Shown piece by piece: positions 55,901 through 63,528 of a stretch of DNA of 64,000 nt (its first letter is position 1; every line of letters begins with the position of its first letter). A program made the translations under genes and the position numbers. Origin of the DNA: Paenibacillus humicus NBRC 102415. Lineage in GTDB: Bacteria; Bacillota; Bacilli; Paenibacillales; Paenibacillaceae. The notes under the pieces were generated by a model. That model did not search any database. It saw only the letters and a program-made list of their open reading frames with translations, and had not been told where the DNA came from. The stretch covers positions 62,001 through 126,000 of the forward strand of contig NZ_BIMD01000002.1 of NCBI RefSeq assembly GCF_004000905.1, written 5' to 3'.

Positions 55901-57138
55901 CGAAGCCAAATCCTGAACCGACACCTAGCCCTAATCCAGAACCGAAGCCAGAACCAACACCTGAGCCGAAGCCAGAACCGAAACCGGAACCGAAGCCAGA
56001 ACCGAAGCCAGAACCGAAGCCAGAACCAACACCCGAGCCGAAGCCAGAACCGAAGCCGGAACCGAAACCGGAACCGAAGCCTGAGCCAAAACCAGAGCCG
56101 AAACCTGAACCGACACCCAAGACGGAATTGCCAAAGGTAGAGTCACAGCCGGAGCCTGAAACAAAATTGAATGAAAAGGATCAGGATCTTAATCCAGACC
56201 GAGAAGGAAGCCATGTGACCACAGTGCCTGCTCCAGTGGTTGAAAAGAAAATGGATACTTTGCTCGTTGAAGCTGTAGATCATGAGACTGAGGAACTTCT
56301 CCAAACAGAGGAAGCTGATAGTTTGCACTTAGGTTTGAATGAGGTCAAAGCCCCTATTATCATGGGCTACTCCTTGCTCGGATCGGATACGCAAACGGTG
56401 CTTATTGGTGAGAACGGTGAATCATTAACCGTCACCTTTAGGTATGTGAAAGAGGTAGTGCCGACTGCGACGCTTGGAGTCGTGTATGGGGTTGTGAAGG
56501 ACGCGAACGGTAATCCTATGCAAGGGCTTAAAGTCGAACTTCATTCTGATCCACGAATTGCTTTTACCAACGAAAACGGCGAGTACCGCTTCGAGGATGT
56601 CGAGCTTGGGAAGCATACTGTTATATTGAAGAATCCATTTACCGACAAAGAAATTTCGAGAATAAACGTGGTTGCGTACAAAGACTACAGAGACTCAGAT
56701 TCGGTTACGGTTGAATCGGTGCAAGTAGCAGAAGAAGTAAAACGGTCAATCGAATTAAATGAGTCAATGAGTACCCAACGGGTTGACTTTGTTATTGAAG
56801 CTTTTGAACAACCAGAACCGGTAGCGCCTGATAAGAAGTTCCCTATCGTTCCGATAGTGGCGACTCCCCCGCTAATCATAATTCTTCTGGCGTATTCCAG
56901 AAGAAGGAATGTGGTGATTTACAACGGAGCTAATCTGCTGATTAAAAAGATTAGGGTGAAGGCGAAGCCTGAAACTGTCATTGATCTTACTGGTTATGCT
57001 GCAAGTGCATTCAAAGTGGTATTCCGAAAGCCAAATAGCTTCAGGGATATTGATTTGTACATTAAATATGGTGATAGCGTAACGCAAGTTGAGTTGGCAG
57101 AAGGTCAAAACTTCATAGTGTTTTCTCCTGACGAATAG
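52957..57138 (+). CDS. Giant cell-surface protein with LRR, InlB-type repeats, PEPK spacer and a C-terminal membrane helix
   Basis: ~1393 residues from GTG 52957 (AAGGAG 9 bases upstream; an in-frame ATG at 52948 is too close). Signal peptide ending MSALA. BspA-like LRR near 92-155 ([20 protein letters not shown]), internalin-like LRR near 308-402 ([17 protein letters not shown]), three InlB B-type repeats near 648-895 ([10 protein letters not shown] units), a MucBP-like domain, a PEPK repeat spacer near 977-1060, a CarboxypepD_reg/Cna-B-like domain near 1172-1242 ([20 protein letters not shown]), and a helix near 1295-1315 ([19 protein letters not shown]). Unusually ~75 residues follow the helix inside the cell, so it could also signal or contact other element proteins. 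Confidence 0.85.
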   Translation: MANSKQERKRIISVLLVIALLIGLFPMSALADDQPSDTDYGNEVSVTDAVYGETSVTNAVYASDPSHFIYELNPEWMNEPYAYIREYIGPGGDVVVPETIEGRPVSRIFGAAFLGNQSITSVVIPESVELVEVNAFAYSYGIRSVTFKNPNTIIGDKNGLSDWDIVIPYQATIIGHNNSTAESFARKRNINFLSIDEPWSVESISMAQDVMSRFHRGEDVVVSELFQSSELADYFVHWMGELWGLWTTPVWNGTINDTINKRDVEMRMQRFYQNKGHFSFGSDDFKGFTSLEGLQLFKDSILRDPKFSDNAVFQFSGNQLREVNALSFLNGVNFLDLSNNQLENIDGLSGLERLSHLDVSNNKLTDLDGLNNLRRLIEPQTAATTTSVLDFSHNRLSNIEGLNNVSMLDTLNANKVDFSYNFLTNSNIPTLSKLFKLFDQVAKPQLLFDYNYIFIDDQAAGKQFYNDWLEISGLSRGDNRANTPQYNYRFVKGADTLRVEHRVKGTDELLSFEEYSTADKSLDLNASITYNAKNFEGYSLIGDSGKYVLNKDHIFTSKIGTERHLVNSRNGLSISNVGLPDDMTSSITDEGILTTTDTAGEYNIVGKGTTEVNIHSEGVSHGIYPLTFDTFGSKDNVIVFYYQSSASLAKHKLIVGMEGQGTTFPATGTYEYDDGEWVSISARNSVPGYELEKWVIDGEDYFDAFGYGVSLKMDSDKTAIAHFKQNQPQPTRYTLTVNQVGMGTVTPFAAGSVTNFPEFESVSLMANPSPGYKFEKWVVNGLESDDQGITMYMDRNVVAIAHFIPIASPPKEYKLIVEVVGEGTVNVVNEDTKDVFQDVRGAVGQFKEGTEISVSMLPDQGYKFTRWVVDGQEVVKESYSFKMDKDKNVQAYFEPVVPSPEPKGGITVEFVDWETNSKLKEDVILSDLPLGDHSYRADAFIGVYKLIGDAVKNVVLTADVPFEKLTYFYKKDVVIPTPEPEPKPNPEPTPSPNPEPKPEPTPEPKPEPKPEPKPEPKPEPKPEPTPEPKPEPKPEPKPEPKPEPKPEPKPEPTPKTELPKVESQPEPETKLNEKDQDLNPDREGSHVTTVPAPVVEKKMDTLLVEAVDHETEELLQTEEADSLHLGLNEVKAPIIMGYSLLGSDTQTVLIGENGESLTVTFRYVKEVVPTATLGVVYGVVKDANGNPMQGLKVELHSDPRIAFTNENGEYRFEDVELGKHTVILKNPFTDKEISRINVVAYKDYRDSDSVTVESVQVAEEVKRSIELNESMSTQRVDFVIEAFEQPEPVAPDKKFPIVPIVATPPLIIILLAYSRRRNVVIYNGANLLIKKIRVKAKPETVIDLTGYAASAFKVVFRKPNSFRDIDLYIKYGDSVTQVELAEGQNFIVFSPDE

Positions 57139-57152
57139 GTTTAAGAATGCAG

Positions 57153-57184
57153 AGACACCTCGTTAAGCGCGAGGTGTTTTCTCC
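57153..57184 (+). terminator. Terminator after the giant surface-protein gene
   Basis: ACACCTCG and CGAGGTGT around TTAAGCG, followed by TTTTCTCC. Confidence 0.85.
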
Positions 57185-57415
57185 TATTCAGGGGTATAGA
57201 TCCCGCCGCGCGAAGGTTTTCGAGAATTTTTGAGTTAATAGCTTCCGATTGATGTTCTTATGTTCGTTAAACACACAGCAGTGATAATTAGCCTGTTAAT
57301 CGGGCTTTCAAATTTATCTAAGCAACATTTTTATTGCTCGTTCTCAACCAGTAACGATTTCATGAGCTGTAAGGGGATAAATCTTATTAACAACAAGAAG
57401 GAAAGGGTGATGAAA

Positions 57416-58336
57416 ATGAAGGCTGTACAGAACAGAGCAAGCACCTTTACCAAGACTGAGGAAGAAACGCAGACTCCGCAATCTGATACATTTGATGACC
57501 TCCACTTCTCATTTTTCTCCGCTGACGATAGCGAGATCAATGCAGGTATCGGGGTAAGTATCGATCCGAGTCGCAATTTTAACCAGTCGATGTCATACAC
57601 CACATCGTCGGTAGAGGAAACTGATTTAGTCGAAGCAGTTGTAGAAGCAGCCGAAGTCGATGCTGTACCTCTAACAGATGAAAAAGGAGCTACCGAACAT
57701 CAGAAAGATTCGCTCGACATTCCAGCGGCAGAATCTGAGAAGGTACCCTCATTCGGACTAACCATTCATTCTGATGAATCGACTGATGCAGAATCGACTG
57801 ATCCAGAACCTAATCAGTCCGAACTCGATATTATACTTGAGAAGAGCGAAAAACTTTTCGCTGAAACTCGTAAAGCAATAGATACCACACAATTTAATCT
57901 CAGTGTGTCTAATTTGAATTCAGTCCCTTCGACTCAAGGTACACTTTACATCGATAAAGTTGATGACGAAGTCTTATCGCTTACAGATGAACAACTGGAG
58001 CAAGAGTACGCAAACGTAAATAGGAAAACTGCAGCCGACCGAGTTGGTATCGCAGTAGACTGGACGATTCGGACACTCTTCAAAGACCCAGTAAAAGTTT
58101 TGTTCACAGTTTTACACAATGGGATAAAGAGTTTCTTTAGTTCAGTCGGAAATTTGCTAATATGGGGATTCTTCAGTATCGTATTAATAGTATGTTTTTA
58201 CGTTTTAATAGGTAACTTCTCAGACGCTGGACAGTCTGCAGAGGATATGATATTCCAAGCTTACGAAGCCGTTAAGAAAGTATTGGTAACCTTATATAAA
58301 GAAGTATCATCGAACTTCGGTGGTAAAAACGGATAA
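57416..58336 (+). CDS. Tail-anchored acidic protein
   Basis: 306 residues from ATG 57416 (AAGGAAAGG 8 bases upstream; ATG 57410 is possible). Residues 1-230 are acidic and Ser/Thr/Glu-rich, predicted cytoplasmic and mostly disordered (TDAESTDPEPNQSELDIILE). A helical part (DRVGIAVDWTIRTLFKDPVK) precedes one membrane helix (LLIWGFFSIVLIVCFYVLIG, about 258-278) and ~28 residues outside. Possible scaffold for the envelope machinery; no family recognised. Confidence 0.65.
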   Translation: MKAVQNRASTFTKTEEETQTPQSDTFDDLHFSFFSADDSEINAGIGVSIDPSRNFNQSMSYTTSSVEETDLVEAVVEAAEVDAVPLTDEKGATEHQKDSLDIPAAESEKVPSFGLTIHSDESTDAESTDPEPNQSELDIILEKSEKLFAETRKAIDTTQFNLSVSNLNSVPSTQGTLYIDKVDDEVLSLTDEQLEQEYANVNRKTAADRVGIAVDWTIRTLFKDPVKVLFTVLHNGIKSFFSSVGNLLIWGFFSIVLIVCFYVLIGNFSDAGQSAEDMIFQAYEAVKKVLVTLYKEVSSNFGGKNG

Positions 58337-58708
58337 TGATTTCTACATTATTAAATAGTCCAGTCTGACCACAGAACCCACTCAACCCGGTCTACCCAGG
58401 AAGGAACTTTACATTAACCCCAGTCACGATGTGGATTGGGGTTTTAACTTGTCTTGAGTGTTTTATATCCTCCGAACAGAAATTTATTAGGAATATGAGT
58501 GGTTTATAAATTCCGAATTGAAAATTAATATACCACTAGCCTGCTTAGAATACGTTTTTATAAAGTCAGGATGGTTGTAAAAGTTGAATGCCACATACCT
58601 TTTTCCTTATGTAGAATCGAGTCGAAATGAGGAAGGGGTTCGAGCAGGAAGTGGAGAATATTTACTATTATAGATTCAATGAATAGCTACGCAGAAAAGA
58701 GTGATTGA
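58337..58708. other. Spacer between envelope module and the GNAT/protease/nuclease module
   Basis: Holds a terminator: AACCCCA and TGGGGTT around a 14-base loop (58416-58446). The other ~260 bases are AT-rich with no gene seen; they should carry the promoter of the next operon, but no clear -35/-10 pair could be fixed. Confidence 0.6.
58416..58446 (+). terminator. Terminator after the tail-anchored protein gene
   Basis: AACCCCA pairs with TGGGGTT and TT follows before AACTT; the T run is short, so termination may be partial. Confidence 0.6.
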
Positions 58709-59335
58709 ATGACGAAGAAAAATAACCCGCTCGATGAAAAAAGCTCAGAGCAGCTTACTAATATACTAAAGGATTTATTTGGGGATAGCGATCCGTTCCC
58801 AATGTTGAAAAATGAGTACAAGCCGCTCCCCTTAAAGAAAAAGGGCGATATTGAGTATGAAGTCAGGTGGCACACGACTGATTTAGAAAAGGATGGGCAT
58901 AAGGTCATTCATGTTGCCCAGAACCGATTCGGGGAAAGCGTCATGATTTACCGCTTAATGTATGGTGACGGGATGGATGATGTAAACATTCATCTTAGAG
59001 TGAAGGTCATTTCTAAAGATGGGGTAAGAGTGCCTGATTCGAATGTCCACGTACATGTTGAGAACAAACATATGGATATTGCGGATATAAAGATTGAAGG
59101 AGAGCGGGTTAACAGGGGTTACGGATCGATCATGATGAAAGGGCTAATGAAGATTGTCCATGAGATGCAAATCAAAGTTATTACAGGTTGGATTTCCTCA
59201 GTAGATTGGGATCACATAGACAGATCGGAACATTTCTACAGAAAACATGGTTTCGACTGCCAACTCGATCATGAGAATAAGAAAGGTACCATTCTTTGGG
59301 TAAATAACGAGCTTGTAAATGGCGATGTTAATTAA
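58709..59335 (+). CDS. GNAT-family acetyltransferase-like protein
   Basis: 208 residues from ATG 58709. GERVNRGYGSIMMKGLMKIV (near 130-150) is a GNAT motif A with RGYG for acetyl-CoA binding; DRSEHFYRKHGFDCQ is the usual C-terminal YxxxGF element. The N-terminal half (DVNIHLRVKVISKDGVRVPD) is a beta-rich extension. Substrate unknown. First gene of a tight run followed by a protease and an unknown. Confidence 0.75.
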   Translation: MTKKNNPLDEKSSEQLTNILKDLFGDSDPFPMLKNEYKPLPLKKKGDIEYEVRWHTTDLEKDGHKVIHVAQNRFGESVMIYRLMYGDGMDDVNIHLRVKVISKDGVRVPDSNVHVHVENKHMDIADIKIEGERVNRGYGSIMMKGLMKIVHEMQIKVITGWISSVDWDHIDRSEHFYRKHGFDCQLDHENKKGTILWVNNELVNGDVN

Positions 59336-59358
59336 GCTATAACGAGAAGGAGCACTAC

Positions 59359-60135
59359 ATGATGGTTGAAATAATAGAGCAGGCTGAGCTATTGCAGAAA
59401 ACAGTAGAGTGTAAGGAATGGTCGGGACCGATTCTCACTCGCGTATTCAATAAGACCGGGGTTCCAGGATTCGAACTTGGTTCTTTAGGATCAGCGGGCT
59501 TTCTTAAATACAAAGACAGATATTTTTTGGTTACTGCAAGTCATGTATTAAGTTTAGTGTCGGAAGAGAAAAGGCTGACGGATGTTGTAATCCCCTATTT
59601 GTATGGAACTGAAACGAAGAATCTGATGCTTATTAAACATGTGGATGATAAAGACAGCGATATTGCAGTAATCGAGATAGATCCCTATTCGGCTAGGTTA
59701 ATGGAACAAGAAAATAGAAAATGTTTTTTAGACCATACATTAATTGATGAAGATCCACTTGGCTATTTTGACAAAATCTCAGATGTTGTTTTTCTACACG
59801 GTATTACTGGTGAAGAAACTAACATTAACTATGAAGATTTCATTGTTGAAATGGAAACGACACCATATACAACTTTTATTGAACGGGTGGATGATGCATC
59901 TAAAAGGATCGTGCTTCTAGCAGGTACGGATGGAATAAACGAATTTGGTCAACACGGGCATAAATTGCCCACTTTTAATGGGATGAGCGGTTCCTTTGCA
60001 TATTCATATAGGCGAGATACTGAGACACCGTTCAGACTTCTCGGTATTTTGTCAAATGGGAATAAGGAAGCAGGGTTCCTATGGGTAATTCCGTTTAACG
60101 AAGTAACTGAGTTAATTGAAAAGGAGTTCTTCTAA
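59359..60135 (+). CDS. Cytoplasmic trypsin-like serine protease
   Basis: 258 residues, GAAGGAG before the ATG, no signal peptide. GSAGFLKYKDRYFLVTASHV has the catalytic His62 context, DSDIAVIEIDPY the Asp101, and FNGMSGSFAYSYRRD the Ser210, giving the His-Asp-Ser order of trypsin/HtrA-like peptidases. The absence of an export signal implies cleavage of an intracellular target. Such peptidases occur as effectors or activators in bacterial defence systems, and the neighbouring PLD-type nuclease supports this, but direct evidence is lacking. Confidence 0.75.
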   Translation: MMVEIIEQAELLQKTVECKEWSGPILTRVFNKTGVPGFELGSLGSAGFLKYKDRYFLVTASHVLSLVSEEKRLTDVVIPYLYGTETKNLMLIKHVDDKDSDIAVIEIDPYSARLMEQENRKCFLDHTLIDEDPLGYFDKISDVVFLHGITGEETNINYEDFIVEMETTPYTTFIERVDDASKRIVLLAGTDGINEFGQHGHKLPTFNGMSGSFAYSYRRDTETPFRLLGILSNGNKEAGFLWVIPFNEVTELIEKEFF

Positions 60136-60192
60136 AGGATAGCGAAGTGGAATGCCCATCCAAATCGTGTTAGGATGGGGTGAGGAGAGGTG

Positions 60193-60927
60193 ATGGTTAT
60201 GCGAGATAAGGCGAATCAGGTATTGAAACTAATAAGCGAATTAGTAGTTTTAAAGGAACTAAATTCAGAGTTTATCCAAAAGAGTATTGACAGTAAGCAG
60301 AATATGGAATGTAAACGGTTGGCGTTTAGTCGTTCTTTATACGATGGGGTATTAAGGAGTTCATCTCATACAGTCAATGCGCTCTTACAAGATGAGCCTG
60401 ATCTGTACTCGATTAAAAGATATTACTTGAAACCGATGCTCGAGGACTATATCAATCTTTATAACATCGAGAAATTCGGTAAAGAGTATGCCCGAGCGAT
60501 GCAGGTGCATTTCATGTCTGAAGATTACGATATTGATTCAAAGTACAGAGAAGATTATGCTCAGTTAGGGGTAAGCTTCAACAAAGAAAAGGAAGATAGC
60601 AAAACCCATGTTCTAAAGAAGATTGGGGATCATTTTAAGAAGCTTCCATCGGAACTGAAAGGTCAGTTTAAGGAATCAGGTGACAGAAAGATTTTGCCAG
60701 TTAGTTCCCGTTTATACCTTGCCAATTTGCCAAAGACAAATAAACTTTCCGTAAAGGCATTCTATGATTATGCCAATGTACATCATCACTTTGACCTTCG
60801 GTTTGACTGGCTTGCAGAAGAAGATGATTCGAAATTCACCGCTACACTTTTGGTGAAGCTGGAAGAGTACGTTAAGAAAAGCGCTCAAATCTTTCATGGA
60901 ATATTCAACATCAAACCAGAGAAGTGA
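60193..60927 (+). CDS. Hypothetical protein of the protease operon
   Basis: 244 residues from ATG 60193 (GAGGAG 5 bases upstream; ATG 60199 possible). Largely helical with long polar helices (VLKLISELVVLKELNSEFIQ, KVLKKIGDHFKKLPSELKG-like). No motif recognised. It follows the protease by 57 bases and ends before a terminator, so the GNAT, protease and this gene form one unit. Confidence 0.6.
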   Translation: MVMRDKANQVLKLISELVVLKELNSEFIQKSIDSKQNMECKRLAFSRSLYDGVLRSSSHTVNALLQDEPDLYSIKRYYLKPMLEDYINLYNIEKFGKEYARAMQVHFMSEDYDIDSKYREDYAQLGVSFNKEKEDSKTHVLKKIGDHFKKLPSELKGQFKESGDRKILPVSSRLYLANLPKTNKLSVKAFYDYANVHHHFDLRFDWLAEEDDSKFTATLLVKLEEYVKKSAQIFHGIFNIKPEK

Positions 60928-60954
60928 TCTATGTAGCAAGAGGTTTAATAAAAG

Positions 60955-60995
60955 GCAGTATAGAACTCTTTAATGGGATCTATACTGCTATTTTA
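60955..60995 (+). terminator. Terminator after the protease operon
   Basis: GCAGTATAGA and TCTATACTGC form a perfect 10-bp stem around a 14-base loop, followed by TATTTTATT. Confidence 0.88.
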
Positions 60996-61113
60996 TTATA
61001 AGGTACCAATTTTCAGATTGTCCTATAAAGATGATTAGGTTTTGTCATAATGTAAAAATGTCCTGCATATACATAGGTAGGTTAGAACAATCAAATATAA
61101 AGGAAGAGGAATC

Positions 61114-62166
61114 ATGAGGATACTGAATAACATTCATTCCAGACATTTCGATGAGCTAAAGCAGCTTGTAGATGGAACGGACGAGCTACATATTATCAGC
61201 CCATTTCTGATGGAGTCATTTGATGTTTTCTTTGACGAGATTATCGCTTCTTCAGATGTGAAGCGGGTCGTACTGGTAACTACTTTAAAGGACAATGATC
61301 CTGATCTGCTGAAAAAGGCGGATTCTTTACATTCATTCCTTTTCAATTGTATTACCCATTCCATTGTATTTCGAGTTCATGTAGACAATAAGTTACATGG
61401 GAAGATTTATATCGCACGTAAGGATGGAATACCGGTTAGGGGCATAATCACTTCTGCGAACTTCACAGATAGTGGATTAAACAAAAATCATGAGTGGGGC
61501 GTACTTATTGAGGATCAAGAATCGTTGAAGAAGGTTATTACCGATATTGGCAATGTAAGCAGCCATGCACTTACGCATGAGGAACTTCAAGGTATCATTG
61601 AAAAGATTGATAACTATACTAAAAATGCAGCAGCTCAGCAGAAACCAAAGTTTGATCTTGAGGTGGGACATCTCTTTAAGAAGAAAACAGTGGAACTTAA
61701 ACCAGATGTTCGATATTTTATAAAGCCAGTTGGTTACTCCGACCGACCGTTCGCCACATCAAGAAAACTGAACAGTAGTATAGAAAAGATGCATTTTGCT
61801 CGAAGACCTAATCCTGTCCGAATCGGAGACATCTTAATTTGTTATGGGGTTGGCACGACTAAGCTCTTGGGTTATTTTGAGGTGGTCAGCGATCCTTACA
61901 TTTGGGATAGCACAAGCAGATGGTCTTGGGAGTTAGAAGCAAAGAATTTATGTCCACAATATAGCGAATCTTGGGTAACATTCGACAATACGACATCCAG
62001 TATCGTGGCATCCTACGACCATGTTAATCCTGTAACCAATGTCGGTGGAAGTACACTTAGAGCATTACAACGTGGATCAGACAGGATACAACTTACCGAT
62101 GCATTTGCGAAGCATGTCATTGAATTAATCGAAGGAATTGTAAAATCAAAGAGGGTGAGTAAATGA
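61114..62166 (+). CDS. PLD-type nuclease with C-terminal EVE/PUA-like domain
   Basis: 350 residues, AAGGAAGAGG before the ATG. N-terminal phospholipase-D fold: HIISPFLMESFDVFFDEIIA, HGKIYIARKDGIPVRG (HxK at His95/Lys97) and TSANFTDSGLNKNHEWGVLI. A single HKD-like motif implies dimerisation, as in NgoFVII-type restriction enzymes. Residues ~205-345 (VGYSDRPFATSRKLN, RIGDILICYGVGTTKLLGYF, WSWELEAKNL) look like an EVE/PUA-type domain that could read modified bases. A modification-dependent nuclease for defence is the best guess. The stop overlaps the next start (ATGA). Confidence 0.7.
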   Translation: MRILNNIHSRHFDELKQLVDGTDELHIISPFLMESFDVFFDEIIASSDVKRVVLVTTLKDNDPDLLKKADSLHSFLFNCITHSIVFRVHVDNKLHGKIYIARKDGIPVRGIITSANFTDSGLNKNHEWGVLIEDQESLKKVITDIGNVSSHALTHEELQGIIEKIDNYTKNAAAQQKPKFDLEVGHLFKKKTVELKPDVRYFIKPVGYSDRPFATSRKLNSSIEKMHFARRPNPVRIGDILICYGVGTTKLLGYFEVVSDPYIWDSTSRWSWELEAKNLCPQYSESWVTFDNTTSSIVASYDHVNPVTNVGGSTLRALQRGSDRIQLTDAFAKHVIELIEGIVKSKRVSK

Positions 62167-62393
62167 AAGCCTGGGCAAATATTGATATTCCGTTGAAAAC
62201 ATACACCGTTCACCTAGACCATGATTTATGTCCTCACGTTATGGAAATGAAGCAAAGAACCGAGCTTGGGTGGAAGAAGCAGCAAGGGACAGGAAGCTGG
62301 AAGCCATTCCGCTCGAAAGAAGAAGCGTTAGACATTTACGATATAAGCTACAAGGAAACGTTAACCTTAATCGAGTGTAGTAACTGCAGGTAA
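62163..62393 (+). CDS. Small protein coupled to the PLD nuclease
   Basis: 76 residues; ATG overlaps the nuclease stop by four bases, so translation is coupled. Beginning KAWANIDIPLKTYTVHLDHD with CPHV and a C-terminal CSNC give a possible zinc site; the middle GWKKQQGTGSWKPFRSKEEA is basic. A partner or inhibitor of the nuclease is possible. Confidence 0.65.
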   Translation: MKAWANIDIPLKTYTVHLDHDLCPHVMEMKQRTELGWKKQQGTGSWKPFRSKEEALDIYDISYKETLTLIECSNCR

Positions 62394-62405
62394 AGTGGTT
62401 GAAAT

Positions 62406-62449
62406 AGCAGTACAGAATTCGCATGCCGAGTTCTGTACTGCTTTTTCTT
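62406..62449 (+). terminator. Terminator after the nuclease operon
   Basis: AGCAGTACAGAA and TTCTGTACTGCT form a perfect 12-bp stem around a 13-base loop, followed by TTTTTC. Confidence 0.93.
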
Positions 62450-62556
62450 ATGCTAAGAGATGATTTAAGATTCTGCAGTTATTTCATCATCAAGTCTATA
62501 AGTACAGGACAGTATATTCTATCCACTAAATCCAAGAGCATGAAAGGGTGATAACC

Positions 62557-62964
62557 ATGAAGTTCCTCATGAGCGTAGAAAAGAGCTATAAACGTTACAA
62601 GCGATTGTTGCATTCAAAAGGTATCGATCGACGGACGAAGCTAATCCTCAGTGAGAAGTATAACGCCCTCCGACAGATTATTATATTCCTATTCGGAGAT
62701 TTCCTAGATAACACTACAATTCATAATCAGCAGTGCGTGGAGATATTCCAAATGAACAAATTCAGCATCCCTGAATCGGCATCCGATCTCAACTTGTCGG
62801 AAGACACTCTAAGGAAGGTTCTAACCAGTGTTGATCTAGAGATGATGAGGATTGTCGGTAAAAGCACAATCGAGAATATCAACAGGGCTAGGACAGTTTG
62901 GGATATTCAAAAAGCTTTGAGGGGCTTCAATAAAATGTTAAATCGGTTCCGTTATTCTGCTTAA
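62557..62964 (+). CDS. Member A of the element-specific helix-turn-helix-like family
   Basis: 135 residues from ATG 62557 (GAAAGGGTG upstream). Aligns along its whole length with the protein at 63118: MKFL start, SEKYNALRQIIIFLFGDF versus TEKFNALRFIAFFMVNEF, DLNLSEDTLRKVLTSVD versus QLNISEEQLRSALSEVD, and IVGKSTIENINRARTV versus FVGEKTIENINRAKTV. More distantly related to the proteins at 35676 and 36098. A DNA-binding role is inferred from the ISE..LR..L helix pattern. Confidence 0.7.
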   Translation: MKFLMSVEKSYKRYKRLLHSKGIDRRTKLILSEKYNALRQIIIFLFGDFLDNTTIHNQQCVEIFQMNKFSIPESASDLNLSEDTLRKVLTSVDLEMMRIVGKSTIENINRARTVWDIQKALRGFNKMLNRFRYSA

Positions 62965-63117
62965 CTGTTCAAGCAAGTGAATTTTCAATCATGACATTGA
63001 TCTAAATTTGGGAGTTGCCACGACATCAATCTTATATATGTAGTCGATGCCCTTTTGTTGCCCCATTGGGGTTCGATCTTTAAGCACCATATTTTTTCGA
63101 AGAAAGGATTTGATCGA

Positions 63118-63528
63118 ATGAAGTTTTTATCAAGACTTGAGAGTAACTATATTCGCTACTCGGATTTGATGAGTTCAAGTGGGACTGATCCAATGTTGAG
63201 ACCAGTTATTACGGAAAAGTTCAATGCCTTAAGATTTATTGCATTCTTTATGGTTAATGAGTTCACAAGTCGCTTGTCTGGTCAATATCAGCTTTGCGTA
63301 AAAAGCTATATTTCAAACAAGCGTAACCTTAAAGCTGCAGCAGCTCAGCTAAACATTTCAGAAGAACAATTAAGAAGTGCCCTATCTGAAGTCGATAATA
63401 AGATGCGTGTCTTTGTAGGTGAGAAGACGATTGAAAATATCAATAGAGCAAAAACGGTTCGGGGTATCCAAAGTGCGCTGAGTCACTTCCATAATAATTG
63501 GAAAGGCTTCTTGGCTCAAAGTTCCTGA
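63118..63528 (+). CDS. Member B of the element-specific helix-turn-helix-like family
   Basis: 136 residues from ATG 63118, with the leader AGAAAGGATTTGATCGAATG that also precedes member C at 35676 almost unchanged. An in-frame extension to 63055 has no ribosome binding site. Helical throughout; AAAAQLNISEEQLRSALSEV, DNKMRVFVGEKTIENINRAK is the family core. Tandem with member A, 153 bases apart, a likely local duplication. Confidence 0.7.
   Translation: MKFLSRLESNYIRYSDLMSSSGTDPMLRPVITEKFNALRFIAFFMVNEFTSRLSGQYQLCVKSYISNKRNLKAAAAQLNISEEQLRSALSEVDNKMRVFVGEKTIENINRAKTVRGIQSALSHFHNNWKGFLAQSS

Noticed and set aside
55860-56164. Gly/Ser/Phe-rich minus-strand frames at the PEPK region
   Set aside because: They are mirror translations of the repetitive PEPK coding sequence, with no independent start signal.
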